DNA of 64,000 nt from Palsa-504 sp050011155. Lineage in GTDB: Bacteria; Actinomycetota; Actinomycetes; Streptosporangiales; Streptosporangiaceae. The stretch lies in NCBI GenBank assembly GCA_050011155.1, contig JBEKJP010000086.1, positions 36,790-100,789 on the forward strand, written 5' to 3'. The notes under the pieces were generated by a model that did not search any database, had not been told where the DNA came from, and saw only the letters and a list, made by a program, of their open reading frames with translations. The translations under genes and the position numbers were made by a program. Position 1 is the stretch's first letter. Each line of letters begins with the position of its first letter. Positions 1 to 7,891 of the stretch are shown here, piece after piece.

Positions 1-2373
1 CTGATCGGGGGCGCCGGAGTCGCCGCGCTGCCGCTGCTCGCGCTGGTCGGCGGCATGGACCGGACGAACGAGGCACCCACCAGCCTGTCCTTCGCGATGA
101 ACACCAACTGGCTGTTCGGCGGGCAGTACACGGCGGGCTCGGAGAGCAGCTTCTACGACGACAGCAACTTCGCGCCGGTCACGCTGCCGCACACGGTCAC
201 CCCGCTGTCCTGGCAGAACTGGGACTACAACGCCTGGCAGCAGGTGTGGATCTACCGGCGTCACTTCACCGGCGGGCACCTGCTCGACGCCAAGCGCCCG
301 GGAAACCGGATCCTGGTCGACTTCGAAGGGGTCATGGTCAACGCCTCGGTGGCGATCAACGACCAGGTGGTCGCCACCCATCAGGGCGGTTACCTGCCCT
401 TCTCGGCCGAACTCACCGGAAAGGTCACCACCGGAGATAATCTGCTCGCGGTCGTGGTGGACTCGCGCTGCCTGCCGGTACCGCCGGTCGGCGTGGGGCG
501 CGGCCCGAAGAGCGTCGACTTCTACCAGCCGGGCGGCATCTACCGGGATGTCCAGCTGCGGGTGCTCCCGGAGGTGTTCCTCTCCGATCTGTGGGCCCAG
601 CCGGCCGACGTGCTCAGCTCGCAGCCCCGGGTGGACATCGAATGCGCCGTGGACTCGGCTGCCACGAAGGACGCCTCGGGCACGCTGCTCGTCCAGCTGT
701 TCGACGGGCAGACCCAGCTCGCGACGCAGGTCGTCCCGGTGAAGACCGGATCGCCCGGGGTCAGTACGGCCAAGCTGAGCCTGACCGGGTTCGGGCCGGT
801 CAGGCTGTGGTCGCCGGACAGCCCCACGCTGTACACGGTCGAGGCCACGCTGAACTTCCCCGGTATCGGCACCCACATGCTGTCCAAGCGGATCGGGTTC
901 CGGGAGGTCTCCTTCCAGGCCGGCGGCTTCTACCTGAACGGGCAGCGGCTGCAGCTGTTCGGGCTCAACCGGCACCAGCTCTACCCGTACGCCGGCATGG
1001 CCATGCCCGCCCGGGTGCAGCGCAAGGACGCCGAGATCCTCAAGAACGAGTTCAACTGCAACATGGTGCGCTGCTCGCACTACCCCCAGTCCCCGGCCTT
1101 CCTCGATGCCTGCGACGAGCTTGGCCTGCTGGTGTGGGAGGAGGCGCCCGGCTGGCACAACGTGAGCGTCACGCCGGACTGGCAGAACCTCGTGCTGCAG
1201 GACGTCCGCGACATGGTGGTCAGGGACCGGAGCCGCCCCTCGGTGGTCATCTGGGGCACCAGGCTCAACGAGACCCAGGACTACCCGGATCTGTGGGCCG
1301 ACACCAGGAAGGCGGCCCGGGAGCTCGACCCGACGCGGTCGAGTTCGGGGGCGATGGCGTTCCACGACGACGCCGACTGGGAGGAGGACGTCTTCGCCTA
1401 CAACGACTACGCGACCGACGACCAGACCGGCAACGTCACGCTCAAGTCGCCGTTCCCCGGGTTGCCGTACCTGGTCACCGAGGCGGTCGGGGTGGAATCG
1501 GTCAAGCCGCAGCACTTCGCCTGGACGGACCCGCCGGCCTGGCTGGCCCGGCAGGCCGCCCTGCACGGGCAGGCGCACAACCAGGCCAGGTCCAACACCG
1601 ACTACTCCGGCCTGCTGGCCTGGGCCGGGTTCGACTACAGTTCGCTGCTCGGGCCGGGCCCCTACGACATCAAGTGGGCCGGGGTGGCAGACGGTTTCCG
1701 GGTACCCAAGCCCGGTGCCGCCATCTACCAGTCTCAGGGCGACCCGGCCGTACGCCCGGTCATCATCCCGGTGTTCTTCTGGGAGGCCGGCGGGGCCGTG
1801 CCCGCGCCGTCCCCGGCCGCGATGATCGCCAGCAACTGCGAGCGGCTCGAGGTCTTCATCGGCGGCTTGCACGTGACCAGCGTCCTGCCCGCCTTCGACT
1901 CGCCGCTGTACCGCAACCTAGCTCATCCGCCCTTCCTGGTCCCGCTGCCCGCGAAGCTGCCGAACCCGACCCCGGACCTGCTCGTCGAGGGCTTCGCCGA
2001 CGGCCGCCAGGTCGCCGAGCTGCGGATGTCGGCCCGCCCGGCCAGCGACTCGTTCGGCCTGACGGTGGACGATATGGTCATCACGGCCGACGGCTCGGAT
2101 GCGACCCGGGCCGTCTTCCGCGCTACCGACGCGCACGGCAATCAGCGCAGGTTCGGCAGCGGCCAGGTGAGCTTGGCCCTGTCCGGGCCGGCCACGCTGG
2201 TGGGCGACAACCCGTTCGAGTTCGGCCGGTACGGCGGGCTCGGCGCGGTGTGGATCCGCTCGCAGGCGGGCCGGCCGGGCGCGATTACGCTGACCGCGAG
2301 CCATCCGCGGCTCGGTCAGGCCGAGGTACAGCTCCGGGCCGAGCAGGCCAAGACCGCCGGCGAGCTAGCCTGA
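1..2373 (+). CDS. Exported glycoside hydrolase family 2 protein (5' end outside window)
   Basis: The frame is open from base 1, so the start lies upstream; 790 codons are visible. The first 18 visible residues are hydrophobic (LIGGAGVAALPLLALVGG), the core of a Sec or Tat signal, so the enzyme is probably exported. Then follow a jelly-roll sugar-binding domain (about bases 110-540), an Ig-like domain (570-900) and the TIM barrel (910-1680). The barrel shows IWGTRLNETQ with the acid/base Glu at codon 1270-1272 and YLVTEAVG with the nucleophile Glu at 1480-1482. Beyond the barrel are two Ig-like regions of DUF4982/Big type. The family hydrolyses beta-galactosides, mannosides or glucuronides; the substrate cannot be read from this sequence. 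Both catalytic Glu are present, so it should be active. Confidence 0.85.
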   Translation: MIGGAGVAALPLLALVGGMDRTNEAPTSLSFAMNTNWLFGGQYTAGSESSFYDDSNFAPVTLPHTVTPLSWQNWDYNAWQQVWIYRRHFTGGHLLDAKRPGNRILVDFEGVMVNASVAINDQVVATHQGGYLPFSAELTGKVTTGDNLLAVVVDSRCLPVPPVGVGRGPKSVDFYQPGGIYRDVQLRVLPEVFLSDLWAQPADVLSSQPRVDIECAVDSAATKDASGTLLVQLFDGQTQLATQVVPVKTGSPGVSTAKLSLTGFGPVRLWSPDSPTLYTVEATLNFPGIGTHMLSKRIGFREVSFQAGGFYLNGQRLQLFGLNRHQLYPYAGMAMPARVQRKDAEILKNEFNCNMVRCSHYPQSPAFLDACDELGLLVWEEAPGWHNVSVTPDWQNLVLQDVRDMVVRDRSRPSVVIWGTRLNETQDYPDLWADTRKAARELDPTRSSSGAMAFHDDADWEEDVFAYNDYATDDQTGNVTLKSPFPGLPYLVTEAVGVESVKPQHFAWTDPPAWLARQAALHGQAHNQARSNTDYSGLLAWAGFDYSSLLGPGPYDIKWAGVADGFRVPKPGAAIYQSQGDPAVRPVIIPVFFWEAGGAVPAPSPAAMIASNCERLEVFIGGLHVTSVLPAFDSPLYRNLAHPPFLVPLPAKLPNPTPDLLVEGFADGRQVAELRMSARPASDSFGLTVDDMVITADGSDATRAVFRATDAHGNQRRFGSGQVSLALSGPATLVGDNPFEFGRYGGLGAVWIRSQAGRPGAITLTASHPRLGQAEVQLRAEQAKTAGELA

Positions 2374-2468
2374 CCCAGGGAGGGCGCGTGAGTCGGCGGA
2401 CGTGGCACCTGTTCCGGGCGCTGAACCCGGCCCGTTCGGCATCATCGTCGTCTCCTAAGCTATCGAGG

Positions 2469-3059
2469 ATGCGCCGGACGCCCGTGGTCTCCGTTTCTGA
2501 GCTGAACCCGGCCGGGTTCACCGCCCACCTCGACCAGTTGCTCGCGGTGTACGCGGCGGCCATGCGGCCGCCGCCCGAGCTGCTGGCGGGCCGCCGGGCG
2601 ATCATGGCCGGGCACGCCGCCAACCCGGGTTTCCGCGCGCTGGCGGTCACCGACGACGCGACCGGCCAGGCGGCCGGATTCGGCTACGGATTTCACGGCG
2701 GCCCCGGCCAGTGGTGGCACGACACGGTGAACCGGGCGCTGATCGCCGCCAGCGGCGGCGCGGTCGCGGCCGCCTGGCTCGGCGACTCGTTCGAGGTCGC
2801 CGAGCTGCACGTGGCACCGGACTACCAGGGCCGCGGGGTGGGCGCCGGCCTGCTGCTGCGGCTGACCTCGGGGCGGCCCGAACGGACCGCGCTGCTGTCC
2901 ACCCGGGATGCCGACACCCCGGCGCGGCGGCTCTACCGCGGGACGGGCTTCACCGACCTGCTGACCGCGTTCCGCTTCTTTCCCGGCGGCGACCCGCCCT
3001 ACGCCGTGATGGGCGCCGAGCTGCCGCTGCGGGAGCGCTCCCCCAGCCCCAGCCGCTGA
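2469..3059 (+). CDS. GNAT family N-acetyltransferase
   Basis: A 196-residue GNAT protein. The acetyl-CoA pyrophosphate loop is clear in VAPDYQGRGVGAGLL, and the C-terminal half has the usual ARRLYRGTGF strand. The acceptor substrate is unknown. The ATG at 2469 is placed by a TAAGCT box (2456-2461) exactly 7 nt upstream, giving a leaderless transcript. A GTG at 2388 has a good Shine-Dalgarno (GGAGG) but would add 27 Ser/Arg-rich residues with poor GC at third positions. The last 61 bases overlap the convergent metF gene. Confidence 0.8.
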   Translation: MRRTPVVSVSELNPAGFTAHLDQLLAVYAAAMRPPPELLAGRRAIMAGHAANPGFRALAVTDDATGQAAGFGYGFHGGPGQWWHDTVNRALIAASGGAVAAAWLGDSFEVAELHVAPDYQGRGVGAGLLLRLTSGRPERTALLSTRDADTPARRLYRGTGFTDLLTAFRFFPGGDPPYAVMGAELPLRERSPSPSR

Positions 3060-3973
3060 TAGATCTCGCGGGTCGCGCGGGACCAGTTGAGCGTGTAGAA
3101 GTGCAGGCCGGGCACGCCCTCGGCGAGGAGCCGCTCGCACATCCCGGCCGCGTAGTCCACGCCGATCTCGCGGACCGCGGCCCGGTCGCCGGCCACCGCC
3201 TGCAGGCGGTCCCACAGCCCGGCCGGGATCCGGCAGCCGCCGAGCTTGATCGCGTTCTCGATCACCCGCAGGCTGGTGACGGGCATGATGCCCGGAATGA
3301 TCGGCACGTCGCAACCCTGAGCCAGGACCCGGTCCCGCAGCCGCAGGTAGTCCTCCGGGTAGAAGAACATGGTGGTGATCGCGAAATCCGCCCCGGCCCG
3401 GCACTTGGCCACGAAGTAGCGCACGTCGGTCTCGAGATCGGGCGACCTCGGGTGCTTCTCGGGGAACGCGGCCACCCCGACGCAGAAGTCGCCGGCGGAC
3501 CGGATCAGCCGGACCAGTTCGCCGGCGTAGCTCAGCCCGTCCGGGTGCGCGATCCAGTCGGCGTTCGGGTCGCCGGGCGGGTCGCCGCGCAGCGCGAGCA
3601 CGTTGCGCACCCCGACCGCCGCGTAGGACCCGATCACCTGCCTGAGCTCGGCCACCGAGTGGTTCACCGCGGTGAAGTGGCCAACCGGGGTCAGCGTGGT
3701 CTCCTCGGCGATCCGGCCGGTGACCCGGACAGTCCGGTCCCTGGTCGACCCGCCGGCCCCGTAGGTCACCGAGACGAAGGTCGGACGCAGCGGCTCGAGC
3801 TGCCTGATCGCCCGCCACAGCTGCTGTTCCTCGGCCTCGGTCTTGGGCGGCATGAACTCGAACGAGAACGCCTGCCCGCCGGACGCGAGCAGGTCACGGA
3901 TCAGCGGTGAATGCGGCGGGCTGGCGGCGTGCCTCGGCATCGCCGCCCCCCGCCGACGCGGACGCGGCGGCAT
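2999..3973 (-). CDS. metF: 5,10-methylenetetrahydrofolate reductase
   Basis: MetF reduces 5,10-methylene-THF to 5-methyl-THF with an FAD cofactor, supplying the methyl group for methionine synthesis in the cytosol. The 324-residue TIM barrel shows FSFEFMPPKT with the conserved Glu near the N terminus, SVTYGAGGSTRDRT, LALRGDPPGD, and the ITTMFFYPEDYLR strand with the FAD-side residues. The start at 3973 follows a minus-strand TAGGCT box by 6 nt (leaderless); an ATG at 3940 is the alternative. The 3' end overlaps the convergent acetyltransferase gene. It neighbours the Rv2175c-type gene, as the equivalent gene does in mycobacteria. Confidence 0.92.
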   Translation of the reverse strand: MPPRPRRRGAAMPRHAASPPHSPLIRDLLASGGQAFSFEFMPPKTEAEEQQLWRAIRQLEPLRPTFVSVTYGAGGSTRDRTVRVTGRIAEETTLTPVGHFTAVNHSVAELRQVIGSYAAVGVRNVLALRGDPPGDPNADWIAHPDGLSYAGELVRLIRSAGDFCVGVAAFPEKHPRSPDLETDVRYFVAKCRAGADFAITTMFFYPEDYLRLRDRVLAQGCDVPIIPGIMPVTSLRVIENAIKLGGCRIPAGLWDRLQAVAGDRAAVREIGVDYAAGMCERLLAEGVPGLHFYTLNWSRATREIYQRLGLGERSRSGSSAPITA

Positions 3974-3996
3974 GGAGCTAGCCTAGCCGCTCCCGG

Positions 3997-4392
3997 TTAG
4001 AACGCGAGGGCCTGCGCCCGGCGGTTCACCTCGGTAGCCCGGTGCTTGGCGATCGCGTCGATCGGCCTGCCGGGCAGCGAATCGTCGGCCGTGAACAGCC
4101 AGCGCAGCGCCTCCAGCTCGTCGAAGCCGCAGTCGAAGATCAGGGTCAGCGTCCCGCACAGGCCCTTGACGATCTGGTTGCCGTCGAGGAAGGCGGAGGG
4201 TACCGCGAGCCGCCCCTCGGGGCGGGTCACGGCGAGAAGCTTGCGATCACGCAAGAGCTGCTTCACTCGACCGGCGGGCATGCCGAGCTGGTCGGCTACC
4301 TCGGGTAGTGACAGCCATTCGCCGACGAGAGTGTCGGTCGTGGGGTCAATCTGTGCCACGAGTCCAATGTCCCACGTCGGAGGTTCCTCCAA
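3997..4392 (-). CDS. Rv2175c family winged-helix DNA-binding protein
   Basis: A 131-residue protein matching the Rv2175c family. The N-terminal helix-turn-helix reads LSLPEVADQLGMPAGRVKQLLRD, and the C-terminal part (DELEALRWLFTADDSLPGRPIDAIA) is the helical extension of the family. In M. tuberculosis, Rv2175c is a DNA-binding substrate of the kinase PknL, and here too the PASTA kinase is close by (start 5806). The start appears to be TTG at 4392; a GTG at 4359 is possible. A 6-bp inverted repeat lies directly upstream at 4397-4412. Regulatory targets are unknown. Confidence 0.85.
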   Translation of the reverse strand: MEEPPTWDIGLVAQIDPTTDTLVGEWLSLPEVADQLGMPAGRVKQLLRDRKLLAVTRPEGRLAVPSAFLDGNQIVKGLCGTLTLIFDCGFDELEALRWLFTADDSLPGRPIDAIAKHRATEVNRRAQALAF

Positions 4393-4396
4393 ACAC

Positions 4397-4412
4397 CCCT
4401 CATTTATGAGGG
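4397..4412. promoter_or_regulatory. Inverted repeat before the Rv2175c-like gene
   Basis: CCCTCA-TTTA-TGAGGG is a perfect 6-bp inverted repeat with a 4-base AT spacer, 5 bp upstream of the TTG start at 4392 on the minus strand. Its place next to a gene for a DNA-binding protein suggests an autoregulatory operator. It could also be a small hairpin in the 5' leader. Confidence 0.4.
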
Positions 4413-4446
4413 ATTAACGGCTATCGATTGCAATTTGCCTGACCGG

Positions 4447-5622
4447 TCAGGCCGCGACGGCTTTTACGGGGATGGCGGGGTCGGCGAGACGGGAGACGTC
4501 TACCGGTACGGCGGATTCTATGAGGCGGCGGCCCTGGAGCATGTCGCGGGGGCGGCCGACGGTCAGCATGGCCACCAGCCGGCCGTCCGCCAGCCAGCCC
4601 GCCGCCCAGGTCGGCTCGGCCGGGTCGCCTCGCCAGACCAGGGTGTCCGCGCCGCCGTGATGGCCGACGTACTGCAGCATCCGGCCGAACTGCTCGGACC
4701 AGAAGTACGGTACCGGGTCGTACGACTCGTCCCCGCCGGCGATATTGGCCGCGGCCACCTCGGGCATATGCAGGGCCACGTCCCAGTGCTCGATCCGCAG
4801 CCGCCGGCCGAACCGCCGCGACTCGAACGCGGCGCAATCCCCCACCGCGTAGACACCCGCCCGGGACGCCCGCAGGCCGGCGTCGACGCCCACGCCGTTC
4901 TCCAGCCGGACGCCAGAACCAGCCAGCCAGCCAGTAGCCGGCCGCACCCCGACCGCGGTGACGATCTCATCGGCCTCCAGCCACTCGCCTCCGGCCAGCG
5001 CCAGCCCGCCGGGCCGGACGGCCTCGACCGCGGTCGCGACCCGCAGGTCCACCCCGGCCGCGGCGTACCAGCGTCCGGTCTGGACGCCGACCGGGGCACC
5101 GATCGCCCCGGCCAGCGGCGTGGGGCCGGCCTCGACCACCGTGACCTGGCAGTTTTTTGCGGCCGCGGCGGTGGCCAGCTCGGCGCCGATCCAGCCGGCC
5201 CCCACGATGGCCAGCCGCAGGCCGGGCCGGAGCAGGGCCCTGAGCGCCAGCGCGTCATCGTAGGTGCGCAGGAAGCGCTGCCGCCCGTCGCCGGGGAGCG
5301 CCACCGGCAGCGCCCCGGTGGCCAGCACCAGATGGTCGAACGGGTACCGGCCGCGGTCGGTGACGAGTTCGTCGTCCAGCCCGGTGACGGTCTCGCCGGG
5401 GCGGAAGCCGACGTCGAGCGCGGCGAAGTCGGCCTTCAGCGACGGATCCAGGTCCGGCTCGGTGAGCACCTTCTTGGACAGCGGCGGCCGGTCGTACGGC
5501 GGCCGCGTCTCGGCCCCGATCAGGGTGATCTGGCCGGCGAAGCCGCGGGCCCGCAGTTCCTCCGCCGTCCGGAACCCGGACAGGCCGGCGCCCGCCACCA
5601 CGACACGTCCGCTCTCGGTCAT
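4447..5622 (-). CDS. FAD-dependent NAD(P)H oxidoreductase, ferredoxin/rubredoxin-reductase type
   Basis: A 391-residue two-dinucleotide-binding flavoprotein. The FAD-binding VVVAGAGLSGFRTAEELR opens the protein; the second Rossmann motif LAIVGAGWIGAELATAAA (about residue 135) binds NAD(P)H; YAVGDCAAF is the second FAD motif, and a reductase C-terminal domain follows (PYFWSEQFGRMLQYVG). Such enzymes pass electrons from NAD(P)H to ferredoxin- or rubredoxin-like partners; the partner is not in the window. The ATG at 5622 is leaderless, with TAACCT 7 nt upstream. A perfect 20-bp palindrome (5612-5631) spans the start codon. Confidence 0.85.
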   Translation of the reverse strand: MTESGRVVVAGAGLSGFRTAEELRARGFAGQITLIGAETRPPYDRPPLSKKVLTEPDLDPSLKADFAALDVGFRPGETVTGLDDELVTDRGRYPFDHLVLATGALPVALPGDGRQRFLRTYDDALALRALLRPGLRLAIVGAGWIGAELATAAAAKNCQVTVVEAGPTPLAGAIGAPVGVQTGRWYAAAGVDLRVATAVEAVRPGGLALAGGEWLEADEIVTAVGVRPATGWLAGSGVRLENGVGVDAGLRASRAGVYAVGDCAAFESRRFGRRLRIEHWDVALHMPEVAAANIAGGDESYDPVPYFWSEQFGRMLQYVGHHGGADTLVWRGDPAEPTWAAGWLADGRLVAMLTVGRPRDMLQGRRLIESAVPVDVSRLADPAIPVKAVAA

Positions 5623-5631
5623 GACCGAGAG
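5612..5631. promoter_or_regulatory. Perfect 20-bp palindrome over the oxidoreductase start
   Basis: CTCTCGGTCATGACCGAGAG is its own reverse complement over 20 bases. It spans the predicted transcription start and ATG of the minus-strand FAD oxidoreductase and abuts its TAACCT -10 box (5630-5635). A repressor bound here would block initiation. No regulator gene lies directly beside it. Confidence 0.5.
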
Positions 5632-5805
5632 GTTACGCTTTGGCCGTAGCGGGCCGAGGTGCGGTCGTCCACTCTGGCCAGTCGCCTATCATGGGCCGAA
5701 CGGGCTCAGGTGCTCGCCCACGCGGTCACCTCACGCCAATCGATGGCTACCGGGGACCCCATGATTAACACTCCGGATCAGCAAAACGACCGTAAAATCG
5801 TCCCG

Positions 5806-7713
5806 ATGGACGATACTCTGGCCGATCCCCTCACCGGGCGCCTGCTCGACGGGCGGTACGCGGTGACCGCGCGCATCGCGCACGGCGGGATGGCCACCGT
5901 CTACCAGGCCACCGACACGCGGCTGGACCGCGTGGTGGCACTCAAGGTCATGCACGCCGAGCTGGCCCGGGACGAGGAGTTCCGGCGCCGGTTCATCGGC
6001 GAGGCCAAGTCGGTGGCGCGGCTGTCGCACCAGAACGTGGTGGCGGTCTTCGACCAGGGGGCCGACGGCCCGTTCCTGTACCTGGCGATGGAGTTCGTGC
6101 CCGGCCGGACGCTGAAGGACCTGCTCAGGGACAGCGGGCGGTTCGCCCCCGCGACCGCGCTCGAGATCCTGGCGGGCGTGCTCGACGGGCTGGCGTCGGC
6201 GCACGCGTCCGGGATCGTGCACCGGGATGTCAAACCGGAGAACGTCCTGGTCACCGCCGACGGCCGGCTCAAGGTGGCCGACTTCGGCCTGGCCCGGGCC
6301 CTGTCCGCGGCCGGGCACACCCGGTCCGGGCTGCTCATCGGCACGGTCGGCTACGTGCCGCCCGAGCAGGTCACCGGGGCTCCCACCGGGCCCGCCGGAG
6401 ACGTCTACTCGGCCGGCGTGATGCTGTTCGAGCTGCTCACCGGCCGGCTGCCATTCACCGGCGACACCCCGCTCTCCATCGCCTACCAGCACGTCAATCA
6501 AGATGTCCCGGCACCGTCCACGCTGGTGCCCGGCATCCCCCCGGTCGTCGACCAGCTCGTGCTCGCGGCGACCAGCCGCGACCCGGGCCAGCGGGCGCCC
6601 GACGCGATCGAGTTCGGCCGGGCGGTGCGTCACGTCCGCGACACCCTGCCCGAGCTGGACGGGTTCACCGGCGTGCTGGGGGCCGGGGTGCAGGGCACGG
6701 GCGAGGCGCCCTGGCTGGACTTCAGCGCGAACTCGTTCCACGGCACGCAGGCGGCGGACTCTCACACGCTGGTGGTGGACCGCGCGGACGCCCTCCGCCA
6801 CACCGACGAGGGCCGCCACCAGGGCGGCGGCCGTGAGCCTTTCCTGGGGAGCTGGCTGTTCGGCCCGCGGCTGATCATCGTCGCACTGGTCATCGTGCTC
6901 GGCGTCGGGCTCGGGCTCGGCGGCTGGTGGCTCACCTCCGGTCGGTACGCCCAGGTGCCCGCGGTGTCAGGGGTCAGCGTCAGCCAGGCCACCGACGTGC
7001 TGACCGCCGACGGCTTCGCCATCCGGGCGGGGCAGCGCCAGGTGCACAGCAACACGGTGGCCAAGGGCGAGGTCGTCGGCACCAGCCCGACCGGGCGGGT
7101 GGCGAAGGGCACCGAGGTCACCATCGAAGTCTCGAGCGGCCCCTTCACCTCCCAGGTCCCCGCGGTGACGGGACAGAAGCAGGCCACCGCGCAGGCCGCG
7201 CTGCAGCGCGTGCACCTGAGCTTCACCATCGTCCAGGTCGGTTCGAACGCCCCGGTGGGCACCGTGACCGCCACCAACCCGCCCGCGGGCACCACCTGGC
7301 CGCAGACCAGGCCGGTCACGCTCAAGGTCGCGGCCGGGCTGCCGCTGCCGAACTTCACCGGCATGGACATCGACGCCGCGGAACAGCTGGCCAGCCAGGA
7401 CAAGGTGACCCTGCAGCAGCAGCCGGACAACAACAGCCAGCAGCCGAAGGACATCATCACCGGCCAGAACCCGACGGCCGGCGGCATCATCCAGCCGGGC
7501 CAGACAGTGGTCGTGCAGGTGTCCACCGGCCCCCAGCTGGTCGCGGTGCCCGATCCGATCGGCATGTCGGTGCAGGACGCCACTCAGCTGCTCGAGAGCG
7601 CCGGGTTCCAGGTCAAGGTCAACAAGTTCGGCTTCTTCAACAAGGTGTTCGACTTCAGCCCGGTGAACCAGGCTCCGCGCGGCAGCACCATCACCCTCGA
7701 CGTCGGCTTCTGA
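5806..7713 (+). CDS. Transmembrane Ser/Thr protein kinase with four PASTA domains (PknL-like)
   Basis: A 635-residue membrane kinase. The cytosolic kinase domain (residues about 15-280) has the ATP lysine in VALKVMH (K47), the catalytic HRDVKPEN (D141) and the DFG motif (D159). A juxtamembrane linker leads to one membrane helix (LIIVALVIVLGVGLGLGG, about 355-375) and four extracellular PASTA repeats that in this family bind muropeptides or lipid II. Position beside an Rv2175c homologue and a DAHP synthase gene matches PknL. The ATG at 5806 follows TAAAAT (5793-5798) by 7 nt, so leaderless; ATG 5761 and 5743 are in-frame alternatives. The PASTA count is intact. Confidence 0.92.
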   Translation: MDDTLADPLTGRLLDGRYAVTARIAHGGMATVYQATDTRLDRVVALKVMHAELARDEEFRRRFIGEAKSVARLSHQNVVAVFDQGADGPFLYLAMEFVPGRTLKDLLRDSGRFAPATALEILAGVLDGLASAHASGIVHRDVKPENVLVTADGRLKVADFGLARALSAAGHTRSGLLIGTVGYVPPEQVTGAPTGPAGDVYSAGVMLFELLTGRLPFTGDTPLSIAYQHVNQDVPAPSTLVPGIPPVVDQLVLAATSRDPGQRAPDAIEFGRAVRHVRDTLPELDGFTGVLGAGVQGTGEAPWLDFSANSFHGTQAADSHTLVVDRADALRHTDEGRHQGGGREPFLGSWLFGPRLIIVALVIVLGVGLGLGGWWLTSGRYAQVPAVSGVSVSQATDVLTADGFAIRAGQRQVHSNTVAKGEVVGTSPTGRVAKGTEVTIEVSSGPFTSQVPAVTGQKQATAQAALQRVHLSFTIVQVGSNAPVGTVTATNPPAGTTWPQTRPVTLKVAAGLPLPNFTGMDIDAAEQLASQDKVTLQQQPDNNSQQPKDIITGQNPTAGGIIQPGQTVVVQVSTGPQLVAVPDPIGMSVQDATQLLESAGFQVKVNKFGFFNKVFDFSPVNQAPRGSTITLDVGF

Positions 7714-7735
7714 CCCGCCGCTCGACGACATGCGT

Positions 7736-7748
7736 TACCATGGCCGTC
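7736..7748 (+). promoter_or_regulatory. -10 box of the leader-peptide transcript
   Basis: TACCAT (7736-7741) lies 7 nt before the ATG at 7749, the same spacing seen at many leaderless genes in this window. Transcription is therefore predicted to start at the leader-peptide ATG itself. No clear -35 element is seen. Confidence 0.5.
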
Positions 7749-7823
7749 ATGCGTGAGCAGTTCTGGTTTTGGTTCGGCTACCGGCCCGGGTTCGGGACGG
7801 TCGCCCGCCAGGCCTTGCGCTGA
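7749..7823 (+). CDS. Aromatic-rich leader peptide of the DAHP synthase gene
   Basis: A 24-codon reading frame ending in TGA at 7821. Seven consecutive codons (5-11) read FWFWFGY, with another Phe at codon 15: three Phe, two Trp and one Tyr in a row broken only by Gly. No Shine-Dalgarno is present, but TACCAT 7 nt upstream fits leaderless expression; an in-frame ATG at 7740 would add three residues. It is followed 17 nt after the stop by an intrinsic terminator and then the gene for the first enzyme of aromatic amino acid synthesis. Codons 12-14 contain GGCCCGGG (7783-7790), identical to the terminator 3' arm. This is the layout of ribosome-mediated attenuation. Confidence 0.75.
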   Translation: MREQFWFWFGYRPGFGTVARQALR

Positions 7824-7839
7824 CGGCAGCGACTTAACG

Positions 7840-7874
7840 AAACCCCGGGCCAGCAGGCCCGGGGTTTTCTTTTT
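7840..7874 (+). terminator. Attenuator terminator before DAHP synthase
   Basis: A 12-bp perfect stem (7840-7851 with 7856-7867), loop AGCA, core CCCCGGGCC/GGCCCGGGG, runs into TTTTCTTTTT. The 5' arm CCCGGGCC (7844-7851) can instead pair with GGCCCGGG inside the leader reading frame (7783-7790), a mutually exclusive antiterminator. It lies 17 bp before the Shine-Dalgarno-led DAHP synthase gene rather than after a gene end, so it acts on that gene. Confidence 0.8.
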
Positions 7875-7891
7875 GACTGGAGGCGGACGAG

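Noticed and set aside
591..2370. Long open frames inside the GH2 gene on both strands
   Set aside because: Arg/Pro/Ala-rich shadow frames typical of high-GC DNA; the GH2 frame has intact domains and catalytic residues.
2388..2468. GTG start for the GNAT gene at 2388 with a good Shine-Dalgarno
   Set aside because: The added 27 residues are Ser/Arg-rich with weak third-position GC, and the TAAGCT box 7 nt before ATG 2469 fits the leaderless pattern of this genome.
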